Origin: Pelodera strongyloides
Taxonomy: Eukaryota > Nematoda > Chromadorea > Rhabditida > Rhabditidae
NCBI GenBank assembly: GCA_036852015.1
Contig: JAANDG010000569.1
Span: forward strand, 30,071-94,070
DNA: 64,000 nt
Reading direction: 5' to 3'
The position numbers and the translations under genes are program-made. Positions 44,875 to 64,000 of the stretch are shown here, piece after piece (the first letter of the stretch is position 1; each line of letters begins with the position of its first letter). The notes under the pieces are model-generated. The model did not search any database. It saw only the letters and a list, made by a program, of their open reading frames with translations, and was not told the origin of the DNA.

Positions 44875-44920
44875 TTTTATTATCTTGCCTTGAATAAAAT
44901 AACTAGTTGTTTATTGTGCA
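44875..44920. terminator. overlapping convergent poly(A) signals
   Basis: On the plus strand GAATAAAATAAC near 44893 could end the helicase mRNA (about 920 nt 3' UTR). On the minus strand AATAAA (TTTATT at 44877 and 44911) could end FRMD8 (about 690 nt 3' UTR). The two mRNAs would end within a few tens of bases of each other. Confidence 0.45.
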
Positions 44921-45603
44921 CGGTTTCGTGTTGTAACAGTACGCGAATAAAACACAGAATTTACATAACGCTTTATGACATACACTTCAGAACTTTAGAC
45001 ATCGAATCGGTAACTGTGCGAGTCCATAGTGAGATCAAGTGCATTCACGTTGCAAATCATCAAAAACGATTAAAACCGGGTCGATTTTCTATTGAACAGC
45101 CATGAAACAGCGAAGAATGATTAAAAATTATAGATAAGTTAAAGATATGTACATGTGAAGTAGGTAAACGTAAAAGTGACTTGGGAATATCACTCACTAT
45201 GGGGATTTATCTACATTATTACAAAATGAAATGAAACTGAAGAGAATAGGCAGAAAAAGTTATGATTTAGGAGTAGGAACAAGGGAGGGATATGGCTCGT
45301 ACTTTCCACGCTTTCGTGAAACTGGTGTAAACATGTGTTAACGATCAGATATAAAAGATGGTGCTCCTAGTATTAATCTAATAATTCCCTTCGAAAAGAA
45401 ACAATTATGTACAAAGAAAGAAGTGTACAGGCAGAACTGTACATAGATTGTCGTTCGTACAGAGAATACGCGAAGAGATACGTAAAAATCACGAATCCCT
45501 GGTTATACCAGTCGAAAATGGTGTCAGAAGGACTTTGGATTCGGCCTCTTGGGTGGCATTGGTTTCCCGTAGGTTACGGTAACCAACAATCGATTAACTC
45601 AAA

Positions 45604-54639
<9,036 letters not shown>

Positions 54640-54779
54640 TTTTCTTCTATTTCTTAAAGAAAATAGAAAGATTCCAAATTCAAATTAAGTTCTTCACACC
54701 AGATGAGCCGCCAATGAGGTCTGCAACAAAATAGGAAATTTAATGAAAATGATAATCAAAGATACAGTGAACTTTGAAG

Positions 54780-54900
54780 GGTAGGGTGGTGAGTGGGGCC
54801 CGGGGAAACCGCAGCGCACAGTAAGTACTCTGGGCCCGGAACGGGCGCGCCCTGTTCCGCGCAGTTTCCATTTTTGTACGCGGCGCACGCATCGGAATTC
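54780..54900 (-). promoter_or_regulatory. GC-rich FRMD8 promoter/5' region
   Basis: Starts about 140 bp upstream of the FRMD8 ATG. Rich in CpG words (GGGCGCGCCC, TTCCGCGCAG, GCGGCGCACGC) with CCATTTTTGTAC in the middle, in otherwise AT-rich DNA. Similar words lie upstream of LETM1. Confidence 0.4.
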
Positions 54901-57180
54901 AGGAACATTACTGTAAAAACAGCACTAATTTCGCTAAACACGCACAGAAAGTTAAAGCAATAAAATAATTTGTGTGATATTCAAAACGCTCATGGGTCAC
55001 AAGTAGAATGCAGTGGCTAAATAGATCCGCACCAAAGTGATACTACCAAAATAACACACACATAAATAGTACGCAATAGACTACAAAGTAAACAAACATC
55101 ATGACATTACGAAAATCATGTGGAAAGTGTTTACAAAAGAAAGTGAAAAAAAAAGATAATAAAGGAGAATTTCGCAAGAGGTCTTATGGTGAGTGAGGGC
55201 AAAAAAGCCAGTGAAAAGATAAACAGAAATACAGAGGAACAGAAAAATAGAGATGAGCTGAGTAGACAGAAAGAGACCGATAAAGTAAGGCAGTAAAAAG
55301 ACCAATGTATCCTGTTAGTGAAAGTGAAATTAGAAATTTTGAAAGCTAATAAAATAAATGAAGCCCAGGTAAAAGCTCTTCAAAAGAAGAACGTGCTCAA
55401 TCTCAATTCACAAAGACCTTCGCAGAAGTGTAAACCTAAGCTACGACAGAGCCAAACACCACCACAGTGGCAGTGGTAATTTGTTGTCTTGTTATTTTAG
55501 TTCGCACTTGCTTCCCTTGGTATTATGTTCTACAGTACTCTGGCATCGTGATGAATTTAAATTTATTCAATCTTTCATTGATCTCTATATTCTTCGAAAA
55601 ATCAAGAAACTAAACAATTACTGGCAATCTCATGATATAAGAGGAGAAGGGTCAAAAGGATACTCATTGACGTTAGACACAAAGACGAACCAACAATTAG
55701 CAAAGAACGCTCAAAGAATATAGAGAGCAGAGACTGTCAGTTCCCATCAACAAGTCAGAGACGTAGAGTGAAGGCTTCGCAGGCCTGCCTACAATGGTGA
55801 CTCAGCAGGCTCAGACTTTCACATTGAGAGCGCATCAAACGGGAAACACAAATGCTTACAGTACACGATAGATGGAACTGAAATTGTCACCATGAAGAAG
55901 ACTTGAAGTTGGAGATTCCTAGTGCAAGAATATGATAATTAGTGCAAGGGACAATTGAGTTTAGAAAGAATAAAGTACACGACAAACGCACAGCGAAAAG
56001 AAAGCTTTCTAAAAACCCCATTTTTACAAATGTGCTCACACTGAGCGCTGAGCGCTGAGCGCTGAGATGGTGTGAGCAAATAGCCTTTCGAATCTCCCTC
56101 TAAGCCGCAACGCATTTCTTCCAACGCACTGCGGTTCAAAAGTGTTGAATTAATTCCTTATGCAGAAATGCAGCTGAAAATTCAGAGTGACCATTCCCAA
56201 TTAACCCTGACCACCCACTATCGTTCTATTTTATTTATTATTGAAACTTTTAATTAAATTAAACAATGGACAACCTCAAAACAAATAACTTTGTTTGGTT
56301 AGCCTAACAAATGTTTTCTATGATTCATATTCATACAATCAGCTAAGAACAGGTTTACTTGATATCTACTTACTAGTCGAACAAGACAATCGGGAATCGA
56401 CTATAAACAATCAGATGTTTAGTTCCGCTTCCGCGACTATTGCGAGCGGAATACGCGGAAACAAATAAACGCAAACAGGTTGTTGGCATCAGACGCGAAC
56501 AGATGGGTTGCCTCTGAAGTAACCAGTTGCACGGTCGTTTTAATTTTTAACAAAATATACCGTAGTTTACTAATAAGCATGTTAGGCTAATGTTATAAAC
56601 AATAAGCTTAACGCGTTCCGTACGATACCATAAGATGAAGCACAATACAAAGTATGACTGGCACATAATGTACCCTCAAAATATATGCTGAAAATACCAT
56701 AGGGTTAAGAAAATTTCCAATAGGCTCATACAAAAGGTGTAAAAATGGAGAATGTTTCAAAGGTTTCTCTTGTGTAGATAGAGAGATCAAAAGTTGTCTT
56801 TAGTTCTAAAGACAAACAGCACCAAACGATCAGCATCACTCTAACACATTCAATAACACATTTTTCCAATAGTTCCATCAAAATCTCAAGCTCAAGTATA
56901 ACGCAAAATTTCCGGGTTTTAAACTTTTGTTCGATCAATAGAAAACGTGCTATCGGAGGGGAAGAAAGTGAGCGAAAGACTGCCAGTGAGAGAGACTAGA
57001 GACAGAGAGCGAGAGAGAGAGACAGAGAGAGAGAGTGAAAGAGAGAGAGCTCAGTCGAGCGCGTTTTATTTGATTTGCTAAAACGAACACTCAGGGTACT
57101 GTATGTTTGTGCTGCGAGAAACCAGGGGAAGACAGCGGACCCTCACAACGTACGGTATTTAACTTTCCTAATTTCTAAGG
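54900..57180. other. FRMD8 upstream intergenic region
   Basis: No exon chain recognised. Holds a triple GAGCGCTGAGCGCTGAGCGC repeat (56043-56066), and a GA-rich tract (56988-57052). Open frames are short and low in support. Confidence 0.5.
56988..57052. repeat. GA-rich tract
   Basis: Interrupted (GA)n with GACAGAGA and GTGAAAGAGA units. Confidence 0.8.
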
Positions 57181-57189
57181 AACATTCCT

Positions 57190-58200
57190 CAACTGTCTTA
57201 CCTTACCTACCTTGAATACCTTGAAGACCGTTATATCAGCTGTTGGCTCGCCAACAGCGCAGGTCGCAACTACGCCATGAAGACCTGCATCTTGCGATGC
57301 GATTCCATGCACGTCCAAATGATTTAACCATCGGGTCTGCCCATCTCGTTGGCGGTCGCCCTTGAGGACGCTTGTAATCGCGGGGACGCCATTCTGTGAC
57401 CCGAGTGGTCCATCGATTGTCATTTCTACGAATGACATGACCAGCCCATCGATGTTTCGAGCTGTATATCCTATCAATTATATCATCTACGCCGGACTTT
57501 TCTCGAAGTGTGACGTTTGACATACGATCCCGGAGACGCGTGCCTACCATCTTACGCTCCATGGCTCTCTGGGTGACAAGTAAGGATTCTTCGTCTTTCT
57601 TTGTCGTGCACCAAGTTTCGGAAGCATAGGTCATTGCTGGCAGCACATGCGTGTTAAACACCTTGGCTTTCACTTCTTTTGACAGCTTCACATTGGTGAG
57701 TACATCTCGTAGCTTCCAGAAAGCCTTCCACCCAGACTGTTTACGCCGAGAGAGTTCGGCGGTGAGGCTGTTGCTGGGGTTAACCTCGCGTCCAAGGTAG
57801 ACATACTTCCCGACCTTTTCGAGCGTGCTGTTGCCAATGCGTATATCTGCACCGCCGTTTGGACAATGATCGTTAGCCATCCACTGCGTCTTGCCTGGGT
57901 GGGCCTTCAAGACCGATTAGCGACGTTACTCGAATTAGTTCGTCTAGGTTTTTCTGCAGTGTACATGGGTCTTTGGCTATAAGAACCACATCGTCGGCAA
58001 ATAGTAAGAACTGTAGTGTTTCGCCGTCAATGTCATAACCACCGGACATGTTGGCGTCTCTCAAAGCACATTCCAGAGAAGCAGAAAACAGAGTGGGTGA
58101 AATGACATCCCCTTGTTTGACTCCGCGCTCAACGGGCACCGTAACTGGTGTATGAAGGAGTTGGATCTGTCTTGTCAACTGTCTTGTCAACAAATTATTT
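57190..58200 (-). mobile_element. RTE-type non-LTR retrotransposon, 5'-truncated pseudogene
   Basis: Minus strand encodes the end of a reverse transcriptase: GVKQGDVISPTLF (palm motif) and FLLFADDVVLIA with the catalytic FADD, then the thumb/C-terminal part with YASETWCTTKKDE, KHRWAGHVIRRNDNRWT and [14 protein letters not shown]. The reading frame shifts by one near 57905, and the endonuclease and N-terminal RT are absent, so it is inactive. The 3' tail is GGTATTCAAGGTAGGTAAGG. Family by the RWAGH..R..D.RWT and GRPP.RW signatures common in nematode endonuclease-RT elements. Confidence 0.9.
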
Positions 58201-58229
58201 ACATAAATTGCGCAAGTGATGAACATGTA

Positions 58230-59480
58230 TGCCTCACAACATACGCGTGTATTTGACTTTTCCTACTTTCTCAATAAAAGTATCTTGTAAAATAAAAGGT
58301 TACATAAAGCGCAAAACATAAACTTACAGTTATCACATCAAGATAAACAATGAAAAATCATAACACCAATCCTACCGTACTGCACCAAGTAAACGAGACA
58401 GAAAGACGCCAAGCCAGTAAGAGATATGTCCTTAGCCCAGCCAGCTAATTACAAACATCCACACTTTCGCAATAATTCTCGGGGGTTGCTTATTCTTATC
58501 TACAATGTTAGACTCTCATCACTTCTATAAACGTTATCTTCTAAGAAGTGTTGGCTTTATGTATGGGTGAATCAGCAAGAGATAAAGTTTTCGAAGGGAT
58601 AATAAAAAAAACTGCAATATGGTGCATAATGGGTAATTATAAAACAAAATCTGAACAGATACGCTGGGGCTGGGGTACGGGGGAACTACAACTTCGGGAA
58701 TATTATGATAGTAAACCTACATCTCCTAATCTGGTTCACATCTCATACACACATATCACAATCGCAAGGAACTTGGAAATCCCTCACTCACGAAGATATA
58801 ATACAGAAATTAACAGAAATCAATTTCCGTCACAAAGTATCCAATTGGAATTCAACCAAAATAAAATCAATTCCAAAAAAGACAAAAAAGATAAGTAACT
58901 GTTTACTTCAACGAATTTCACTTTCACAGAAAAGAAAACCGTGCCTCCACAATTTATAGGAACATGAATTAAAATCTCTAACTGTTCTACTAAGAAGATT
59001 TAAAAGATAATACAAACGACAACCACTAACCACAAAAAAAATTAATATGCACATAGCTTTCAATTGGTCCTAGAACATTGTGAACAGGTACCTATATACT
59101 TATATAATAAAAATGTTGAATAAACGGATTCAATAATTACATAATTACATAATTATACACAATATGACTAAACTTCGGAATAAACGGGACTTTAGGACTG
59201 GAAAGTACGGCCATAAAACAAAGCTAATAAATACAAAACTACAATGATGTTTTCATATTTAAAAGTGATAAGACACATAATCTGCAATAAATAATTTGTA
59301 ACAGCTTCCGGACCCAGTAATGAGGCCTAACACTCCTTGTATACGTATATCCAACGCAAAAATATACAATTACTAAAAAGTGACATCATAAAGTAATACA
59401 CTTCATGGCAACAAAAAATTATAATCATAAAATTACAAAGTGTAAAACTACTTCAAATAAAAGCAAGAAGCAAAATATCA
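58230..59480. other. intergenic, AT-rich
   Basis: No exon or element recognised; the ChaC 3' UTR must lie in the part just below 59481. Confidence 0.45.
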
Positions 59481-61799
59481 TTACTCCTCCATTCGAATAT
59501 ATCCCAATCGTTTCAGAACTTGTTTTCCAAGTCCCGTTTCTAAATTAAAAACTAGTTACTTTGTAGCACTCTGTCGTAGTTTGAGGAATTTGTGTTATGT
59601 TTATGTTTACAATTTGGACTGAAAAGTTCGAGAGTAGGAGTACAGTGACACATCAAATCAATCCTAAGTACAAATACAAACAGTTTACGTTAAGAGCACT
59701 GGGTTTAAAGTATTAGGTACGAGAACGAATGGGCAGGACCGTTTTCAACAAATAGACATCCAAATTCAATAGAATGTGCATTGGTGCACCGTACTTCAAT
59801 ACAATAAATTTTAAAAAAAAGAATACACACATTTGGACTTTCTGTATTTGTGTTCAATGCAAAACATATATTTACATTTAAAATAATATAAAAAGTCTCA
59901 CCTTGTGATAGTTGTAGCAACCTTTTTTCCAAAGCGAACACATGATCATCCACATAATGCGGGGCCTGGAATAATAATATAATCACAATATAATATAATA
60001 ATATACTTATTACGCATTAAAAAACATCTCTGCCGCACAACCTCACTAAGCGAATGCGCTACCCTATTGTTAGAATAAATAAGTAAGAGAGCGTGTGTAT
60101 ACACATACAGAGACATACAAATTATTGTACTACCATAATCAACAGAAACTACAAACTACGAACCTGCTTGTGCAAAACATCAGCCACTTTCAAGGCATAC
60201 TCCAGATTTGACCCTGAAGGCCCCTGCCTTCGAAGGATCTGAAACGGAACCAAATTTAACATTCTTAAAGCGGTACAGCACACGGTTTTGTAACAAACAC
60301 AAATGTATTCCCGAGAATTAATGCAAATTTCTCAACCCGTCTATTCGTACAATAAAACGGAAGTATGAAGCTACATTAAATTATCACTGGGGCTCTGGCA
60401 CGATTAATAACATGCATTTTAACGACTGTAAAAATATAAGTTTGTGCCAAAAAAGTGTCTTCCAAAAGATAACGCACCTCATGTGCCACAGTCTCCAGAT
60501 CCGTTTCTCCGGCATGCCACTCATTGTCTTCTGGGGGAGAGATATAGACACAGACCTAAACAACAAAATTAAAGTTAGCAAAAAAGTAGAAACATAAACT
60601 TACGATCAGTGTTACCCCCTGTTTTCAATTGTGGTAGTTTCAGTTGCAAGTTGCAATGTTGTGTTCGTCCATTATATTCAGTAAACGGTCAAAAAAGCGA
60701 ATACATAATGTTTGAGAATAACGTTCCAAAATGGTAAACTATACTTTGAATGAGTCGGAACCATCATCTGGGAAAAATTCCACTTGTTGAGCCTAAAAAA
60801 GGACTAGGAATAAACAAAAGTGATCACACATCCTCAATAGTGTCCCAATCCGAAACTGTGTGTTTCACAATTTGTTTAACGCCTCGTTATAATCGTAATA
60901 TGCAGAGAAATAGAACGGGTATAAAAACTAAATATGCATTTTGACATTTGCTGACTACGGTACTTGGCCGAACTGTTTGCCGGGGAATAACTCTGCGAGT
61001 TCTAGGTGCAAAGAAATGCGGTTTTCACAGTAACATTTCTGAAATTGCGGACATTCTGTGCAAAGAAATTGGGGAAAACTTTTTTCTCGTGGGCCTCTCC
61101 CTTTAAGGGTTTGCAGCATTGAGCATATGCAAAGGACCTGTCATAAAGTAAAAAGAGATGCCTAAAAGTGAACTTCTTCAACTTACAGAATATCCGGCCT
61201 TTTCCCGGTGATCCAAATACTTAACCGTAGCTTCTACTTCCTCTTCGGGTACTTTATAAGCGACTCCCCAACAAGTTCCCTGAAATATTTAGTTCAGAAG
61301 GAATCCAAATATCAACGCGACTCCCCGTTCCAGACATAACTTTAGTAGCAGTCCACACACAACACAAACGTACATATTTACAGACACACGTGTGTAGACA
61401 TATATCAATGTCTCACCATTAGTACATTATGTAAACTGACTTAAAAACAACGCACCTGTGGAACCTCAATCAGTGTCACAGTGCGTCCGGGCTGAAAAAG
61501 AGCAATTATATGAACGGAGTACGGCTAAACCTAAATGGCTTTCTCTAATATCGATATGTAACGAACACTGGTCGATATGATTTTTATACCAATTCAATTA
61601 ATGTTCATGACCTCACCTAATGATCACATTCGTAATGTACAGATCTATTAATAATCCAACTCACCGCCTCCGGTGTCCCTCTATGATCCGGCGATAATTG
61701 CCAAAACCTCCTCTCATATCCCCGCACAGTGCCAGCGACCACTTTCACAAAGGGAAAGTCAGTTTTCCATAGAAGGGAACCGTATCCAAACACCCACAT
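59481..61799 (-). CDS. CHAC2: ChaC-type gamma-glutamylcyclotransferase
   Basis: Cytosolic enzyme that splits the gamma-glutamyl bond of glutathione to 5-oxoproline and Cys-Gly. About 195 aa (human CHAC2 is 184). 8 exons in transcript order: 61799-61665, 61491-61456, 61279-61187, 60792-60745, 60555-60478, 60238-60164, 59965-59902, 59539-59481. The start MWVFGYGSLLWK carries the GYGSL substrate loop. ERRFWQLSPDHRGTP, then CWGVAYKVPEEE and YLDHREKAGY follow; the Glu of REK (residue 83) aligns with the catalytic Glu. GPSGSNLEYALKVADVL and DDHVFALEKRL complete the fold. All phases are 0 except the last junction. The 48-nt exon (AQQVEFFPDDGSDSFK) is needed to fill the fold. An acceptor at 61832 leaves a 32-nt leader before the ATG, as in trans-spliced nematode genes. 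Confidence 0.92.
60265..60360. mobile_element. fragment of a TTAAAGCGG element
   Basis: TTAAAGCGGTACAGCACACG and TTTTGTAACAAAC in a ChaC intron, 27 bp upstream (gene sense) of the exon 60238-60164. Right end not identified. Confidence 0.4.
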
Positions 61800-61831
61800 T
61801 TTACCGTAGCGGAGTACACCAGAGACACCAA

Positions 61832-64000
61832 CTGAAATTGTAAAGTAAAAACTAACTGAAAGAATAGCCGTATACATTAACTGAAGGGTCGCGGGATAAA
61901 ATGCAAAACAACCGACGAAATACTATCAAAACAAAACTCTCTGCCGTTCTGCGCCAATACACGGGTTTAGACTGAAAAAATATCAAACAGAAATCAAAAT
62001 TAAGGTATATAAAGTGATTTCAACACTTCTGTAGTAAACATAATTAAAATCAAATTTATTTCTATTAACCAAAACAGGCATCAAGGCATCGTGAGGCTGG
62101 AACAAAATTACCAACTTTAGCATAAGCAACTAAAGCAACCTATTCGAATTTTAAATAAATAACAATTCTGAAACACACGGAACTATATAATAAAATAATA
62201 AATAAAGATCATTAAAATGGAGTGAGGACTGACTTGACAGACTGTCAAATCGTCTCGTCAAATGCTAACATATGATTTGAAAAAGCCAAAAGACATAAAA
62301 GTATACGGTAAATACTGACAACCGGATATCACCACCATTGTAATTAGCCTAATTGGCAAACTGTATGAAAAATGAGTAAATATACATTTCAAATTTCAAA
62401 CTCAAACGCCGAGATCGTCAAACTATTTCTTTCCGGAGAAGAGCAATTCAATCACCTGAAATGGCATCGTAATGCATGAGAATATGGGAAAACATATAAA
62501 ATGGGTCAATCTCAACGCCGTTCTGCCTTTCAGGAATAAGCGATTCAGTATCAGTCAAACTGTTAAACACATACGAAAACCTTTACTTCTTCTAACTTCT
62601 TCTTTACTTTACAAAACTTATGACGCCTATGAATTGTACAACTCCATGCTAAAGGAAGCTTTGAAAGTTGAAGACTAAAGAAAAAGGGTAAAGTAGGCTG
62701 AGGCAATGCAGAAGTAAAAGTATGTTGGTTCCGTGAGACTCTGAACTACAAAACTGATCATTGGTCACAGTCACAGACGTGGGGATCGAGTCGAGAACAA
62801 GACACTACATGTTTTCAGACAAAGCCCAAAAACAAACATAGACCTAGACGACTGGATTAGCTATGGGTGTGGCCACTACACAAAAATAGCCTACGCCATA
62901 AGATCATACGATATACGATTAAGATACACAAACAAGACCCTCAGCGAGACAGCCAGACTCCGCTTCGCTGTGAAGAGAAAAGTGCACAAAATAGCAACTA
63001 ATTCTAATACAAGATATAACACCCTCAACCCTATTTATACATTCTTCCAGGGGAGAACGCTGCACTTTGTCACGAAAGGAAAGTGATAAAACACCCGAAA
63101 AAGTACTAATCGTAAAAAATGACCACTTTTCGCTTTGCACGAAAAAACTTTCACTACACACCCTGCAGTTGCAAAAGAGAAAAATACATTGCCTCTTATA
63201 TAGATGTCCTTAGATAGCAGATTCTATGTACTATATCTATATGGAACTTAATTTACCCAACGTTTCCTTGCAAATAAATTAATCGTAAAAAAACTAGTTC
63301 CATACATTCTCTCTATTTTATATCATACTTTATACTTTTGCATTTTACAGGCATATCAGATGGTCAGAACATGGCCGGGCGCTAAAAAACAGCGATAAGA
63401 ATAAAAAGGGTGTCTGACCCCTTCTTGAAACAAGATATTGCAAACATTTCCAGGACAAAAATGGGAAATAAAGCGAAAAGCACGCTTGTAAACGTACTGG
63501 GAAATGACAGATGAGCTGCCAAGAGAACGATTAACGGGGCTAAAGTACAATGATCTATGAAGCGTTTTCTAAGTGAAAATAGAAGTCAAGAATAAGGAAT
63601 TTGATTTACCAGAAAAGCGCCCAATATTGAAAACTCGAAAATCGAAAAGTAAGCCCACATCATATCGCATGATAACCTACCAAAACAATACATACGTAAT
63701 ACAATTTCCAAAGTAATTCTCATTGTTGGGATTTTTAACATAGACTGATAGACTTGGCCTGCCTGAGTTCCCAAAATGCTACTTGCTACTTTCTGGGTTT
63801 GTTTTAACAAGTAAACAGTAAAAGACGAAAGTAAGTCGCAAATCAAGTCATGCAATAAAAGAAGCAGAGAACACTCAGATATCCGACATTGCATTGATCA
63901 AGACACACAGACACACCACAGAGAGACACCAGAAAGAACTGGAAACACAAAAGCTATATGTTTTGCTGTTTATATGAATTAGACCTAAGAGAATGTGCAG
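61832..64000. other. right flank, no gene supported
   Basis: AT-rich. Probably includes the ChaC promoter. I found no exon chain or recognisable repeat; open frames at 62472-62678 and 63586-63894 have no domain or splice support. Confidence 0.45.

Noticed and set aside
62472..62678. 68-codon plus frame in the right flank
   Set aside because: No family similarity, no splice partners, and AT-rich codon use like the flanks.

Overview
This window looks like nuclear DNA of a nematode. Three lines of evidence point there. (1) Interstitial arrays of the nematode telomere unit TTAGGC occur at 5802-5861 and 37652-37686. (2) Introns nearly all end in TTTCAG-like acceptors. (3) The order LETM1 then a Vasa-like FG/RGG helicase matches letm-1 (F58G11.1) next to rde-12 (F58G11.2) in Caenorhabditis elegans; this pairing is recalled, not searched. 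The genome is intron-rich and packed with short inverted-repeat transposons, so it is not a compact Caenorhabditis-like genome. I cannot name the species.

Layout. 1-13.7 kb is gene-poor and rich in repeats: GA/TC microsatellites, several MITE families, a perfect palindrome, a long hairpin, and the last exon of a small secreted Cys-rich peptide (10497-10616). 13797-23097 (+) is a complete 26-exon LETM1 gene (about 768 aa). 26913-43974 (+) is a complete 33-exon Vasa/RDE-12-like DExD-box helicase (about 1204 aa). 45604-54639 (-) is a complete 18-exon FRMD8-like FERM protein (about 613 aa), convergent with the helicase gene. 57190-58200 (-) is a 5'-truncated, frameshifted RTE-type LINE; a shorter copy of its 3' end lies in a helicase intron. 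59481-61799 (-) is an 8-exon ChaC-type gamma-glutamylcyclotransferase (about 195 aa). No gene could be supported in 61.8-64 kb.

All exon chains were built by hand from splice sites, codon phase and family similarity. Phases are consistent across every junction listed. The genes do not form one pathway: LETM1 acts in mitochondrial ion exchange, the helicase probably in germline/RNAi small-RNA amplification, FRMD8 at membrane-protein scaffolds, and ChaC in glutathione turnover.

The most interesting signals are: a Vasa-like helicase with several non-canonical core motifs; its intron carrying a hairpin with arms of roughly 210 bp; a 23-bp tandem repeat that copies a real 5' splice site seven times; a duplicated 3' splice site in LETM1; and a large family of TTAA-flanked inverted-repeat elements, one terminus of which has been amplified as a tandem array.
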